Of a DNA stretch of 64,000 nt, positions 43,608 through 54,331 are shown in pieces. Origin of the DNA: Adiantum capillus-veneris (taxonomy: Eukaryota; Streptophyta; Polypodiopsida; Polypodiales; Pteridaceae); the NCBI GenBank assembly GCA_014529385.2, contig CM043947.1:103120811-103184810 (forward strand), read 5' to 3'. The first letter of the stretch is position 1; every line of letters starts with the position of its first letter. The translations under genes were made by a program, and so were the position numbers. Below the pieces are notes generated by a model that made no database searches, was not told where the DNA came from, and saw nothing but the letters and a program-made list of their open reading frames with translations.

Positions 43608-45310
43608 AATTTTGAAGGCTAGGGTTACTCCTCTAACCATGGTTGGGTTAGATTTTCAGCAATTTATCTAATTTCTTTTGCTTGGAATTATCAAGAAGTT
43701 GGTGGGGAAAGAGAGAGGAGAGAAATGGAGGTGATAGGACTTTTCATAGTGGGTTAGTGTTAGTAGAGTTAGTACTAATTTACAAATGGAATTGGATATT
43801 TACAATGGGAGTATCCATGTAGGATACAAATAAGGAAGAAAAAATCTTAAGAGGTAAGAAAAGGTGGATTCCTTACAAGGTTGATGCTCCAAGTGTCTTG
43901 AGTAGGGCCAATTTTGACGCTTGTTGACGGTCCACTAGCTTTGACGGTACATTTTTTCTCCACTCTTGACCTTCCTTGAGAGACAAGGTAATTGAAGCTG
44001 AGTAATCAACCACCATGATGCTGTCTTTTAAGAGAAGAGGCTGAATTTTGTGGTTTTTTTGATAGATATGGGTAATTTGGAGGAGGAAAAATGAGACTAG
44101 GTGGTCAATTTTGGGATGGAATTGTGTGTGGGAGGTATGAGTTCACCATGGTTTCTCTTATTCTTCAAGGTTGAGGAGAAGGTGAGTAGGGTGCAGAGAG
44201 GAGTGGTGAGAGAGGTGGGGATGATGAGTGGAGAAGTGTGTGTGAAAGAGGAAAATGATAAAGTGGAAGAGAGAGTGTGGCTGCATAGCATGGGAAAACT
44301 GGGGTCCACTAATAAAATCATAGCTCACAGCTCGTAGCTCAAAAAAATATGAAAAACTTTGAGGCAAAAGTTCAGCCCACGAGCTACAACTTTTGTTTGT
44401 ATCACCTTTTCAAATTCGGAGAACAAGTGAACTTTAAAAATTCAGCAAAACCGACCATTTTTTTCCACTGCACAAGGTCCTTGTGGGGTCCTTCTTTGGA
44501 TGATTCTTTTGAATACCTCCAAGAGTGAGCCCTCCATAGTGCATGTATGCATGCCACCTACCCTTGACCTTATTTGGTAGGTCTATAATTGAAGATATTG
44601 TTGAGATCATGATATAAGTGAATAGTACAACTAAGAAAATCAAAAATTGAGGGGTCTAAAAAATATGTACATGTCAAATATAAATAATATAAGTGGAAAA
44701 AATATAAAGGGGTCAAAAGAAATCTCTCTCATTATGAGGCTACCATAAAAAGATAAATATTTTTGGTGTTCTAATTTTTTAGAAAAAAAAACAAAATAGA
44801 TGTAGGAAGGAAAAAATCACAATAGTGAAAAATATACACATAAATAAAACTAGTTTTTTTGGATTTTTGTTGGGGTGGAGTTACACCAAATATAAGAGAA
44901 GCTTACATGAAAATATTTCTATATGGAATAAAGAGTATGAAAAATGGTAAGAAAAATTGTGGTAATGGTGTGGCAATGTACAGAGCATAAATAACACACA
45001 CCTAGGTAGAAATATTTAAATAAATATCAAAATAATTATGAAAAAATCTTTTATTTAGGCCCTATATACAAAGAAATATTTACATACGCATGGGCCATAA
45101 TATACTTTTTTTTTTTTTTTTTTTTTTTTTGGCTCAACTAGCCCAATGACTAGCTAATTGAGGGTTTTTTAAGAAGATATGGGAAAAGTCCCGTGACTCA
45201 CGCACGCCTATGTACAGTGAAATGGTAGGGATAGCCACAGTGCTTGGGTGATTTTGGTAGGGTGAGATAACTCACTGTGGCAATTACAAAGAGCCGAAAA
45301 ACGGCTATCA

Positions 45311-45314
45311 GTAC
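45311..45314. repeat. Target site duplication of B (right)
   Basis: GTAC, the partner of 34015-34018. Confidence 0.8.
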
Positions 45315-45691
45315 TATGCTAATTTATCTAAAGGTACTATGGTCCCTTTCAAATTCTTAGGCCAATCAATGAGATGACCTATCAAATCACGTTGCCCAAC
45401 CATTGGCTCATACACAATGCTTTCCACGTGAGCCTACTAAAGCCTTACAAAGGAGAGCCACCTCAAGAAGCAATCATTGAAGACCCACTGAAGATTGAGG
45501 ACCAAGAAGAAGTGCTGCAATCCGTGTTCATTCTCCGACACAAAGACAAGGTATTACAAGGTGATAAGACTATCCAAAAATATCTTATCAAGTTTAAGAA
45601 TTATCCTTTTGAAGACGCTAGATATATTCAAGGCGTACAATTAAAGGATAACCTAAACCTTGTCAATGCTCACAATGATTCCCTAGAGTAA
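45315..45691 (+). pseudogene. C2 integrase, end with chromodomain-like tail
   Basis: The continuation of 33836-34018 after element B: YYGPFQIL, then [19 protein letters not shown], an acidic linker and the chromodomain-like [17 protein letters not shown], ending in NAHNDSLE and a stop. In this group the tail directs insertion to certain chromatin. Homologous to C1 15224-14889. Confidence 0.85.
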
Positions 45692-45886
45692 GAAAATGTT
45701 AATATGTATAAATGAACAAAGTTTTTGTCTTATAAGACTCTCTTTTTATTTATTATGCACAAATGCTAATAAGTATGCATGCTTAGGATCAAAATAAGTA
45801 TGCTTAGGGTAAAATAGGGATCTAGCAAACGGACTAATGACTAGGCTTTACCTTCTCTACCTCATAGTCGAGGACGACTATGATTT

Positions 45887-45900
45887 CAAGAGAGAGGTAA
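45887..45900 (+). other. C2 polypurine tract
   Basis: TCAAGAGAGAGGTAA directly before the LTR start TGTCATAAAA. Confidence 0.7.
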
Positions 45901-46274
45901 TGTCATAAAAAATAATATCTAATTGTTCAAGATTATTTTCACATGTTAAACTGGTCATTTAATATGGGGAAGGACCAGGGGAGTAAAAGCTAGAATATTG
46001 GAAAGACTGCCAAACCCGTCTCTGTTGGGGATCCAAAGGAGGGAAAATAGGGAGACAAAGAGGGAAAGTCTGCAAAAGAGCAATGTGCTTCAAAGGGGCT
46101 TAAAAGACCTAAGGTTCATCTCCATTAAGATTTCCATAGGCTAAAGCTCCTAAATTTATTTCAATTGTCCAATGTCCAAAGTAGGGGAAAATTGGGTGGT
46201 CATGGGAAGACTAAAAAATCTTCCCACATCCCTAGGAAGGAGGGTGCGATCACTAATGGTAGGTAATGAGAGAT

Positions 46275-46346
<72 letters not shown>

Positions 46347-47438
46347 AAGCTCTCCCCAAAGGGAAGAGTGGACACATGGTAGGCTCCTAGGCCAGTTACA
46401 ACCAATTTCCCCTCAAATCCTATTGGATGGCCATAGAGGTGGACCAATGAGAATTAGGCTAGAGTAAAATTAGTCTAATCAATTTCAAAATGCTTGATAA
46501 AAGAACCAATAGAAATTAAGTTCCCTAGAAGACTATTCCAAGGGGTCCAATGAGCATCTAGTAACCCAATGGCTTGCCTAATTCCTATTGGCCAGAAGAC
46601 TAAAAGGTACAACGAGAATTCAAATAAATTCGATTTAATTACCTAAAGCTCTCACAAAAGGGGAAAGGGGGACACATGTCACAAGGATATCAACTATGCT
46701 TCTAATTTTTGATTGGCTAAGCTTTGTAGGAGCCAATGGGAAGCTAGCAAGAGCAAAAAGCAAGCGGGGTCGACCAAGTAGAGAGAGAGTGGGCATTTTT
46801 AGTCTAACACTTTGCTACACACACACATACAACTTATGTGTTGAGCAAGAACTCTATCTCCTTCTCCAACAATTGAGAAGTAGAGTCCTACACCAACAAC
46901 TCTTGGCTATGGAATGCAAATCCAACCAAGAGCCAATCTTCGATGGCATTCTCATGTCCTCTACAATGCTAATTACTAAGCTAAGCAAGGCTAATTAGAG
47001 TGATTATGTGGAGAGAATACTTATTTCTCATAAGATACATCTTCTTCATCTGAATCATCCTCATTCTTTGCTATCTCTCACCATTTTTGAAGGTGTGTGA
47101 GGTCTTGGGGCTGAGGCTAAAGACACTAGGTGTGTTTTTCAAGCATAATTTGGTGCATGAAGCTTCCATCTTCATTGCACCAACGAGTTTTGTCAAGGAA
47201 CACAAGAATTGTATTGTACAAAAGTCTCTTTGATGGGAGAAGATATAATACAAATCCTTTATGGAAGGGGGACCGGCTCCATCTAAATCCGGTCCTCAAC
47301 TATTGTCAAATGTTCTATTTCTCTCTCTTTTCAAGATTTTTTAATGCCAAATTAGCTAGGTGTAAATTGCTATGTTACTTTCTCAAATTAAGTACTCTCT
47401 CTACGCTGATTTGAAACTTGTTCTTAATAAAATGCTCA
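45901..47438 (+). repeat. C2 right LTR
   Basis: TGTCATAAAAAATAATATC...AATAAAATGCTCA, 1538 bp, the only complete LTR of this element. It holds the AC microsatellite at 46276-46344. Confidence 0.87.
46276..46344. repeat. (AC)n microsatellite
   Basis: About 34 units in the right C2 LTR. Confidence 0.95.
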
Positions 47439-47639
47439 CTATATTATCAATGTCTACTACATACAAGTTATTAGTGCATTAAATGCTACACATAGTGTAG
47501 GCACCCTTCTGATGCCTAGGGATGTAACACTTCTCCCCTTATTTTGAATTGATTCCGTCAACAATATGCTAGTATACTTGCAATGCTCACCTCTCTTAGC
47601 AACTAGGAAAAGAACTTCAAGAAAACTTGGAGCTTCTAC

Positions 47640-48047
47640 TTGAAGACAAAGATGATGAGCAAGGGCTAAAGACTAATTGGAATGATGTTGAAGATGCAAT
47701 CTCACTACTTGCAAAGATACAGAAGAAGAAACAAGATGGTAATCAATACTTCTACATCGACTTCCTCAGCTCCTGAAAAGATGGTAAAATCTTGTATTGT
47801 AGCTCCAAAGGTTGATGAATCTATGGTAGATGAGATTGTAAAAGGCATGCGTGAATTAAAGCTAAAACTTGCAAAGCTTGAAGAAAAGGGTCAACCATCA
47901 GCACCGCCTTCAAGGAAAAGACCAAAAACCAAAGAAGGGTTTGTCAATAGATGTCTATGGTGTGAAAGCATAGATCATGTAATAAAAGATTGTGATAGTT
48001 TTAATGATGTTTTAAGAAACAATGTTGTGTTCTTCAAGGATGGTAAG
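47640..48047 (+). pseudogene. A gag, first part, with zinc knuckle
   Basis: The segment 47640-47760 reads KTNWNDVEDAISLLAKIQKK in one frame, and 47740-48050 continues in another with MVDEIVKGMRELKLKLAKLE and the CCHC knuckle CLWCESIDHVIKDC. It ends in VVFFKDGK at the insertion point; the missing continuation starts at 51405. Confidence 0.8.
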
Positions 48048-48090
48048 TGAAATGGCGGTGGTAATGTGTGTGCTAGTCTCCACCCAACCG

Positions 48091-48753
48091 TTGACGGGGG
48101 ATATGTGTTCGCTACGTGAGCCGGGCAGGCGCCGAGCCTCTGGCTATGGGAGGTGTGAAAGAGAGAGAACAAGAACAACTGATAGCTCTGGCAATCACCG
48201 CAATCATCAATTAATTGATTAATGCTTGAGTACAATTTAATCTTTAGCCAAGGCGGGCTGTTAACAACACCGTCACTTGGATCATCTGCTTACGAGGAGT
48301 TTAAGCTCCCGCTTTACAAAATTAATCGGGCCGTTAACGACACCGGGCTTAAAAAAATGATTAATCAAACAATAGCTGATGACGGTGATGGAAATTTCCT
48401 CCTGCCAATTTATCTGCTTCAACTGACCTTAGGTTCTGTAAATTTTATCTTCCTTACCGAGTTCAATGAAATTAGCTTACTTGCTTCTTTACTTTTCTCC
48501 TACTCCGCCTTCCTTGCTTCACCACTTTCTCCCGCTCTGCCTTCCTTACTTTATCAAGGTTGAAAGCGAGAGAGAAAAACCTTGTGTTTGGGTACCTTCT
48601 TCTTTATGCTTGACTTATTCTCATCGAGAGAGAAACACTTCTTGTTGCTTTCTTGCTTACCAAGGCCGAAAGTGAGAGAGAAAGTCTCCCTTTTATTTTT
48701 CTTTTCCAACTCGAGCGAGAGAGAGAGAGAGAGATAGAAATCTCCTTGTGCAA

Positions 48754-48812
<59 letters not shown>

Positions 48813-48827
48813 AATCTCCTTGTGCAA

Positions 48828-48882
<55 letters not shown>

Positions 48883-49265
48883 GCGTTGCTTGGTCATCAG
48901 AGCTCTACTTCGAGAGCCTTCCTTCGAGTCTTTCTTTGAGCCTTGCTTCGGTCCTGGCCAAGCTTTTCATCGCCCTTCAATACAAGAGAGAGAACGAGAG
49001 GGATGGCAAGCCCCCCCTTGAGGTCGAGAGCCTTCCCCTCTCTTGCTTAGTTCACCTCCTTGCCTTCCTTGCTATGGCTTTCGTTGATAGCCCTCGTTGG
49101 CTTTCAATCCCTTCATGCAAAAGGCCCCGCTAATAATAGCGTGCCCGCCTCCCTTAACAGTAGCGCCGGCACTAATGATGTGGCACGAGAACGGCCACGA
49201 CGATGTGGCAAGCTCGGGGTGGAGGTGCACCGAATGCAGCGAACACAGCACCGAATAGGGGCGCC
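48091..49265 (+). repeat. Family A LTR fragment inside the insertion
   Basis: Starts TTGACGGGGGATATGTG and aligns with the reverse LTR at 4647-3290 (CCGGGCAGGCGCCG, the TCAATTAATTGATT block, GCTGATGACGGTGATGG) and with 55509 onward. It stops in the part with GATGTGGCA near 49265, about half of the family A LTR. Confidence 0.75.
48717..48880. repeat. Three GA microsatellites with a repeated spacer
   Basis: GA runs at 48717-48734, 48759-48808 and 48831-48880, separated by two copies of TAGAAATCTCCTTGTGCAAT, i.e. a minisatellite with GA cores. Confidence 0.9.
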
Positions 49266-49308
49266 TTAGCGAGCTGATGGCAGTGCTGAGAGACCCACGT
49301 GGAGTATC

Positions 49309-50315
49309 TCATGATTGCTTAGGCTTCTTAGCCTCTTGTGGGCGTGGAGAGGTAGATTGTCTCTTATTTCTCTTGGAACATGTGGGAGATCTACCTTGCC
49401 ATTGTCTCTTAGCCACATTACTCTTAGCAGAAGTATTCTTAGAGTAGGGAACATTTCCTTTCCTCTCTTGGTCATCGTCATATCTTTGGGCATGACTAAT
49501 GGCTTCTTCCAAAGTTTTTGGATGTTGGGTCTTGACATGAAGATAATAGTCTTTGTTAAGACCCATATGAAAACCCCGTATCTTTTGGAATTCATCTAGA
49601 CCTTCTAGTTTTAATATGATTTCCCAATACTTCAAAGGTACTATGTGAGAGAGAGGCTCGACATGCGGCATGCATCCCATGCTAACCAATTCTTATCTTC
49701 TTCATTGGAGTCCAAAAATTCTTTGGAGAAAAAAGCTTGAAACGCAGCCCAAGATGGAGGACGAGCATCTATTGGAAATGTCGTCCACCACTTATAGGCC
49801 TTGACTTTAAGAGATAGACTTGTTTCCACAGCCGTCTTTATATCAGGGGTGTGTCTCAATCTATGAATATCACTCCATTTGTGTAAAAACGTATTGATCA
49901 TATCCTTGTTGCGATCACGCTCTTCCCCGTGAAACTTAGGAATGGTGATATTCTTAAGTAATGCATTGCTACCTTCTGCATCTTCTGCAGCACTTGTCTC
50001 TTGGACTCCTTGAGTCGTGAGAGCTTGGTTCCCTTGAACCGTGCCACTTTTGGCTCCTTGAGTAGTCTGTGAATTCATGAATTTCACAAGTAACTCCGTA
50101 AGATTGGTAATATATGCATTGAGTGCAAAGAGGTTGCTTTCAAGTACGCTTTGGTGATGTTCCAAAGTCTTGAAAGAATCCATATCTACAAGCCCATGAT
50201 CTCCTAGATCATCATCATCATGCATGTTAGTGTCAGTAGCACCCATGGTGCCCTGATTTTGACCTACGTGCTCAAAATCAAACGTGTGTGTAGGTGGGAT
50301 ATCCTCACTAGCCAT
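49309..50315 (-). pseudogene. Element F gag
   Basis: Minus strand, from ATG at 50315. The N-terminal part is acidic; the capsid-like domain follows with ITIPKFHGEERDRNKDM, then VKAYKWWTTFPIDARPPSW and AFFSKEFLDSNEEDKNWLAW. Near 49660 a frameshift leads to 49689-49309 (YWEIILKLEGLDEFQKIRGF, then HPKTLEEAISHAQRYDDDQE), ending in a basic tail without a zinc knuckle. No pol follows: the family A LTR fragment begins right after. A matching primer site upstream on the same strand lies at 50985-50996. Confidence 0.75.
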
Positions 50316-50677
50316 GGTAAAAACACACTAAGGCAAAGAGAGAAAAAAACACGACAACTTGTACCTTGAGAAATTGAAGTCTTTGTGTTTTGTATGCTCC
50401 GCAATTTGCATTGCATGCGAACCTCGCCTTGTAGGAATTTGAGCGCTTTACTTGTCGTTCGTTGTAAGAACACCTTTGATGATTCTTCAGAAAAACCCGT
50501 CGTCTTTGTGAATGCTTTTGTTCATTTTGAAGCTACCTCCTTGAGGAAAAAAGAATTTTTGGAGGAAAACTTGCCTTCCTCCAAGAAGTGAAAAGGAAGG
50601 GTGAAGCTACATCCATGAAGTTTAAAGCTTTCCCTTTCCTTCTAGTTTTCTTTTCAACACAAGTATGCTATCTTTCC

Positions 50678-50752
50678 TTGGGTCAATAGCTTGATGGTAA
50701 AGTGTTGGCCTCTTACCCTCATGGGGTGGGTTCAACCCTCCTTCATGCAAGG
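50678..50752 (+). ncRNA. tRNA-like or SINE-head remnant
   Basis: TAGCTTGATGG (about 50686-50696) resembles a pol III A box, and GGTTCAACCC (about 50729-50738) resembles a B box, at a spacing normal for tRNA-derived promoters. The acceptor and anticodon stems do not pair well, so it is not a working tRNA gene. Confidence 0.35.
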
Positions 50753-50984
50753 GTTAAGCGGGCCTTCCTGCGCGCGTAGCCAACGGTGCCAACGGAAGCC
50801 TTCGGAGCCTCGGTGCCATCGAGTTGTTGGTCGAGTTTGCCTTGGTCGCTCGTTGTGGAGAACGTAGGAAAACATGCCTGTCTTATTTTGCTGCAAAACG
50901 GAGACGTCATTGTCTGTGGAACGTGGGAGAGAAGCAAAACGTCGCGCGCACATGCAACCCGCTTTTCGCCTCCTTCCAAAAATA

Positions 50985-51112
50985 GCTCGGATACCAATGA
51001 AAGGGCGGTGGTAATGCGTTTTCTAGTCTCCACCCAACTGTGCTATCTTATAGCCTCCCCCTAGCATACACACTGTTTGGCCATGCCAGTGGCCTTGCCC
51101 ATAAGACCCATG
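50985..51112 (-). repeat. Short LTR with primer site, inner unit
   Basis: Minus strand: ...CGCCCTTTCA (LTR end at 50998) then T and TGGTATCCGAGC (50996-50985), an initiator tRNA-Met type primer site. The LTR-like part is about 115-120 bp and holds a TATA-like TATAAGATAG. It is about 285 bp from a second, similar unit. Confidence 0.5.
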
Positions 51113-51268
51113 GCAATTGGCTGTCGCTGTCTATCCATGCACTCCGCACAAGAAAATGTGTCTGTCTTCTTTTGTTGCACAGTGGAGACGTCGCTGTGTG
51201 CGAAACATGGGAGAGAAGCAGAACGTAGCGTGCATATGAAACCCGCTTTTCGCCTCCTCCCAAAAATA

Positions 51269-51404
51269 GCTCGGATACCAGTGAAATGGTAGTGGTAATG
51301 CATGTGCTAGTCTCCACCCAAACATACTATCTTATAGCCTCCCCCTAGCGTACACACTGTCCGGACGTGTTGGTGGCCTTGCCCATAGGACCCATGTCCT
51401 TACA
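51269..51404 (-). repeat. Short LTR with primer site, outer unit
   Basis: Minus strand LTR TGTAAGGACATGGGTC...CATTTCA (51404-51282, 123 bp), then the primer site TGGTATCCGAGC (51280-51269). The outer end is the right end of the insertion. About 168 bp separate it from the inner unit, a size like that of TRIM/SMART-type miniature LTR elements. Confidence 0.5.
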
Positions 51405-52000
51405 ATAAGATCCACTCAAGGGAGACATGTCTACCCTTGAGAACTAACTTTGGGAAGGAACGAATGGAGAATTTAGTAGAGGATATGGCTTCTAACCATG
51501 TTGTATCTGCAGTTGAGGCTGCTACTTATGGAGAAAATATTGAGCAATCCAAGGGTTCTTTGAATAACGATGATGGTAAGTTGTGGCCAAATATTGTGGA
51601 ACTTTGTAGGAAAGGAAAGCTTACAAAGGAGATCCTACATCAGGCAAGGGATTGTGTACGCCTAGAAATAGGATGGAATGATCCAATGGACTCATTGTCT
51701 CAGTGCATGCCTACATTACAAAATGAAGCTTTTGTAGAAGAGAAGCGCAGAAGCGAGAATGTTGATGAAGGACCATCAAAAAGAGCTTCTAGAAGTGGGG
51801 GAATAAGAAACTTGATGCCTTCTAAAACATCCCCGACACAAGGAGCATCTCCACCTAAAATACTCATGGAGGAGTCTACAATAGGAAAGAAGAGAGAGCC
51901 AACAAAAGGTAAGCCAAAAGCCCAACTTATAAACTACGATCTTATATATAATATATTGAAGTGGCTATAGATTTAAAGAAAGTCTTGGAGGATAGGATTT
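51405..52000 (+). pseudogene. A gag, second part
   Basis: Resumes in the gag frame with KIHSRETCLPLRTNFGKER and MENLVEDMASN, then 51437-51970 with a Ser/Lys-rich end. Just after 51957 the frame continues after one stop into a block for LKKVLEDRILNRKIEFTLGE and VLGIAKCEFHEDII, which leads to protease. Confidence 0.7.
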
Positions 52001-53480
52001 TGAATAGAAAGATTGAGTTTACTTTGGGAGAAGTCCTTGGCATTGCAAAGTGTGAATTCCATGAGGATATCATTGACACATCAAGGGAAAGAGGCAAACG
52101 AGGTTGCTCGTCCACCACAGGCTGAAGGTGGAACCTTGAAGATGCAAGGGATGCAGTGGCAAGATAAGGAGGATGATGAATGTGTGGTAGGATTCCATCA
52201 GTCCATAGGAAGAGTGAAGCAAGTGCATTTTTCAAATGACAATGAAGAAGATGAGGTCATTCCTAGGAGCCACTATGCACGATTTCACTGGGCAAGGGCT
52301 ACTACAAAAACTTTGGTCAAGGTAGGTGATCTTGAAGAGCCATTTATTGCCCTTATTGATCATTTGTTGCCCTTATTGATCATGGTTTAGAAATAAATGT
52401 AATTTCAAAGAGTCTCTGCAACAAGTGAAAATGGCCGATGGAAATAGATCATGGTTGGATGGTGAAAGTGGCAAACAACTCATCTGGTGAATTGTATGCA
52501 GCATTCCTAGGATGTGAAAATTGACCAAAATTTGCATGTACATGACACATCTTTCTATCATCTTATCCTTGGGTACCATTACATTATAGGAGTTTGAATG
52601 TAAATAAAGGTAATGGATGATGGTTCGACATATGCTAGAATAAGAAGCAAAGATGGAAAGCGTGCTATTCAATTTCTTACTGTTTGTGTGAAACATGAAA
52701 GAAATAGGGACAAACTTTGAGAGCACCCTTTGCCAAATGTAAGTAAGGAGTTTCATGAACACAAAGAGATGATGGGTTTTGGCAGAGTACCATTGTGAAG
52801 CGGGACTACATTGGTACAAAAACAAGGAAGGTTATCGCCTGATCCAGGAATAGAAAAAGTCTCTTTTGCAAACTCACAGGTAACAAAACATGGATCAATA
52901 TGTTTTACAAAGTTTGTGGACTTGAAGAGATATGAGAGAAAATATGGATGTAATGTGCAAAAAGATTTGGCAAAAAATGGATTGCTTGAGCACAATGAAA
53001 ATGTTTTGGGTTTGTGTGAACAAGTTTCTTTTGTAGATACTATGGGTGAGCTTGATGCTAAAATGAGTCTAGTTTTCATCTTGAAAATGAAATTGTGGAA
53101 GTGGGATCTCTTGAAATGTATGAATTCATAGAATCCTTTAAAGAAAAGTAATGTTTCAAGAAAACACTTGGCCCAGAAGTCCATGTTGGAACTAAATACA
53201 TGAGTGTAGCAAAGAAGGTGAAGCCACTAGCTTCACCCTTACCACCCAACAATAGGGAAACGATTGAGCAGGCTTCTTTGCAACCAAGTTTGAGGAGTCC
53301 TAAAAACATTGGGCACACCTTCACAAAGGAGTCTTTTCAAGAGTTGCAGATTGGTTGCAAGGAATTTCGAACACAAGAGGAGACAACGTGCTTTAAAGAA
53401 ATTCTTTCAAAGTATGGTAAGGCTTTCGCAATTGAGCCACATGAGATAGGACGTGTTGATCCTTCTATTGTAGCTCCTAT
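52001..53480 (+). pseudogene. A protease region and spacer
   Basis: The ORF 52013-52390 reads ARATTKTLVKVGDLEEPF and then IALIDH; the active-site block in this group is Asp-His-Gly. It is broken by a tandem duplication of about 21 bp (TTGCCCTTATTGATCAT twice, about 52346-52385), after which LEINVISKSLCNK is read. Downstream, several short open stretches (52811-53131, 53200-53480) form the protease-RT spacer, which I cannot assign further. Confidence 0.65.
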
Positions 53481-54331
53481 GGTAATTTTTACAATACCTC
53501 AGTTCCTTGGAATATGCAGCCTATTCCGATTTCAAAGGCTCATTTGCCAAAGTTAGTAGAGCTATTGAACAAAAAGTTCAAAATGGGGATTTTGGAGCCT
53601 TCTTGTGTTCCATACTCAAACAAGTGGTTCACAAATCCAAAGAAGAATGGTGCTCTACACTTCATCCAAGATATGCAACCAATGGACAAGGTGAAAATTA
53701 TAAATGTAGGTACAAGTTTGATTGTGGATGAGTTTGCAGAGGCATTTGCAGGGAGGACAATCTACTCAATGGGGGACCTCTACTCAAGGTATGATCAATT
53801 TCATCTTGCAATAGAAAGCACAGACTTGACAACCATGAGGACACCTTTAGGTCTGGTAAGAATGTGTACCTTGCCACAGGGAGCAACCAACTTAGTTGCA
53901 CATATGATGAATGGGATGAATAAGGTCTTCCGTGACGTTATTCCTTAAATCACAATGCCTTTCATTGATGATTTTCCTATCAATATGTGAAAAGAGTGAG
54001 AAAGATGAAGCTTTGGATCTCAGGGGATGTCGTAGGTTTGTGGAAAATCACATAAATGATTGTGATAAAATTTTGTCTAGGCTAGAAGAAGTGAATCTTA
54101 CTTTGTCAAGGAAAAATTCTATGTTTGGTGTCAATGAAGTGCTCATTGGCGCACATGTGCAGGCCATATGGTAGGAAACCTTGTCCAGCAAAGGTAGATG
54201 TCATCCAAAAAATGAAAGAAAGATGCACTAGTACCACTGAGGTTAGAAGGTTTTTGGGAGCATGTGTCTTTTATGCTATTTGGATTCCACATTATGTGCA
54301 TGTAGTTGATCCTCTTTATCAATCGCTTTAG
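53481..54331 (+). pseudogene. A reverse transcriptase
   Basis: The ORF 53514-53948 has PISKAHLPKLVELLNKKFKM, SNKWFTNPKKNGALHFIQDM, YSRYDQFHLAI and TTMRTPLGLVRMCTLPQGAT. A TAA follows VFRDVIP; in the same region the active site MPFIDDFPI is read (about 53955-53985). After a further frameshift the thumb is read at 54000-54331 (CDKILSRLEEVNLTLSRKNS, TTEVRRFLGACVFYAIWIPH). Inactive. Confidence 0.8.

Larger units (their letters stand above)
34019..45310 (-). mobile_element. Element B: full-length Tat-like Ty3/gypsy retrotransposon
   Basis: A complete minus-strand element of 11.3 kb: 5' LTR (45310-42604), primer site (42600-42581), two short leader ORFs, gag, protease, RT, two RNase H domains, integrase, polypurine tract, 3' LTR (36683-34019). 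It is flanked by the direct repeat GTAC (34015-34018 and 45311-45314), a 4-bp target duplication. The LTR copies differ at few positions by eye apart from a GA microsatellite, so insertion was recent. Its target is the integrase gene of C2. All coding parts lie in one frame with only three single stops, so it is nearly intact. Confidence 0.92.
42604..45310 (-). repeat. B 5' LTR
   Basis: Minus strand TGATAGCCG...GGACCGCCTCA, 2707 bp. The length difference from the 3' LTR is mostly the GA microsatellite at 42866-42939. Confidence 0.92.
27940..47438 (+). mobile_element. Element C2: chromodomain Ty3/gypsy retrotransposon, split by element B
   Basis: Order: left LTR remnant (27940-29280), primer site, gag (29674-31000), protease, RT, RNase H, integrase up to 34018, then element B (34019-45310), then the rest of integrase with the chromodomain-like tail (45311-45691), polypurine tract and right LTR (45901-47438). 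Removing B joins the integrase reading across a duplicated GTAC. Many stops and frameshifts make it inactive. The start of the left LTR is lost to the insertion of D. Confidence 0.85.
48048..51404. mobile_element. Composite insertion in A gag
   Basis: The gag frame is interrupted after GTAAG (48043-48047) and resumes at ATAAG (51405-51409), a 5-bp target duplication with one mismatch. The inserted DNA begins TGAAATGG and ends TTACA, so on the minus strand it is TG...CA. The first 43 bp match the right-end LTR (51282 onward). Inside, from left: a family A LTR fragment, a minus-strand gag (element F), a tRNA-like remnant and two tandem LTR/PBS units. It looks like a minus-strand LTR element whose 3' half was replaced by other sequence. 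Confidence 0.65.

Noticed and set aside
48717-48880. CRISPR-like regular repeat
   Set aside because: Repeats are dinucleotide runs with a duplicated spacer in a plant LTR; no constant repeat with varied spacers.
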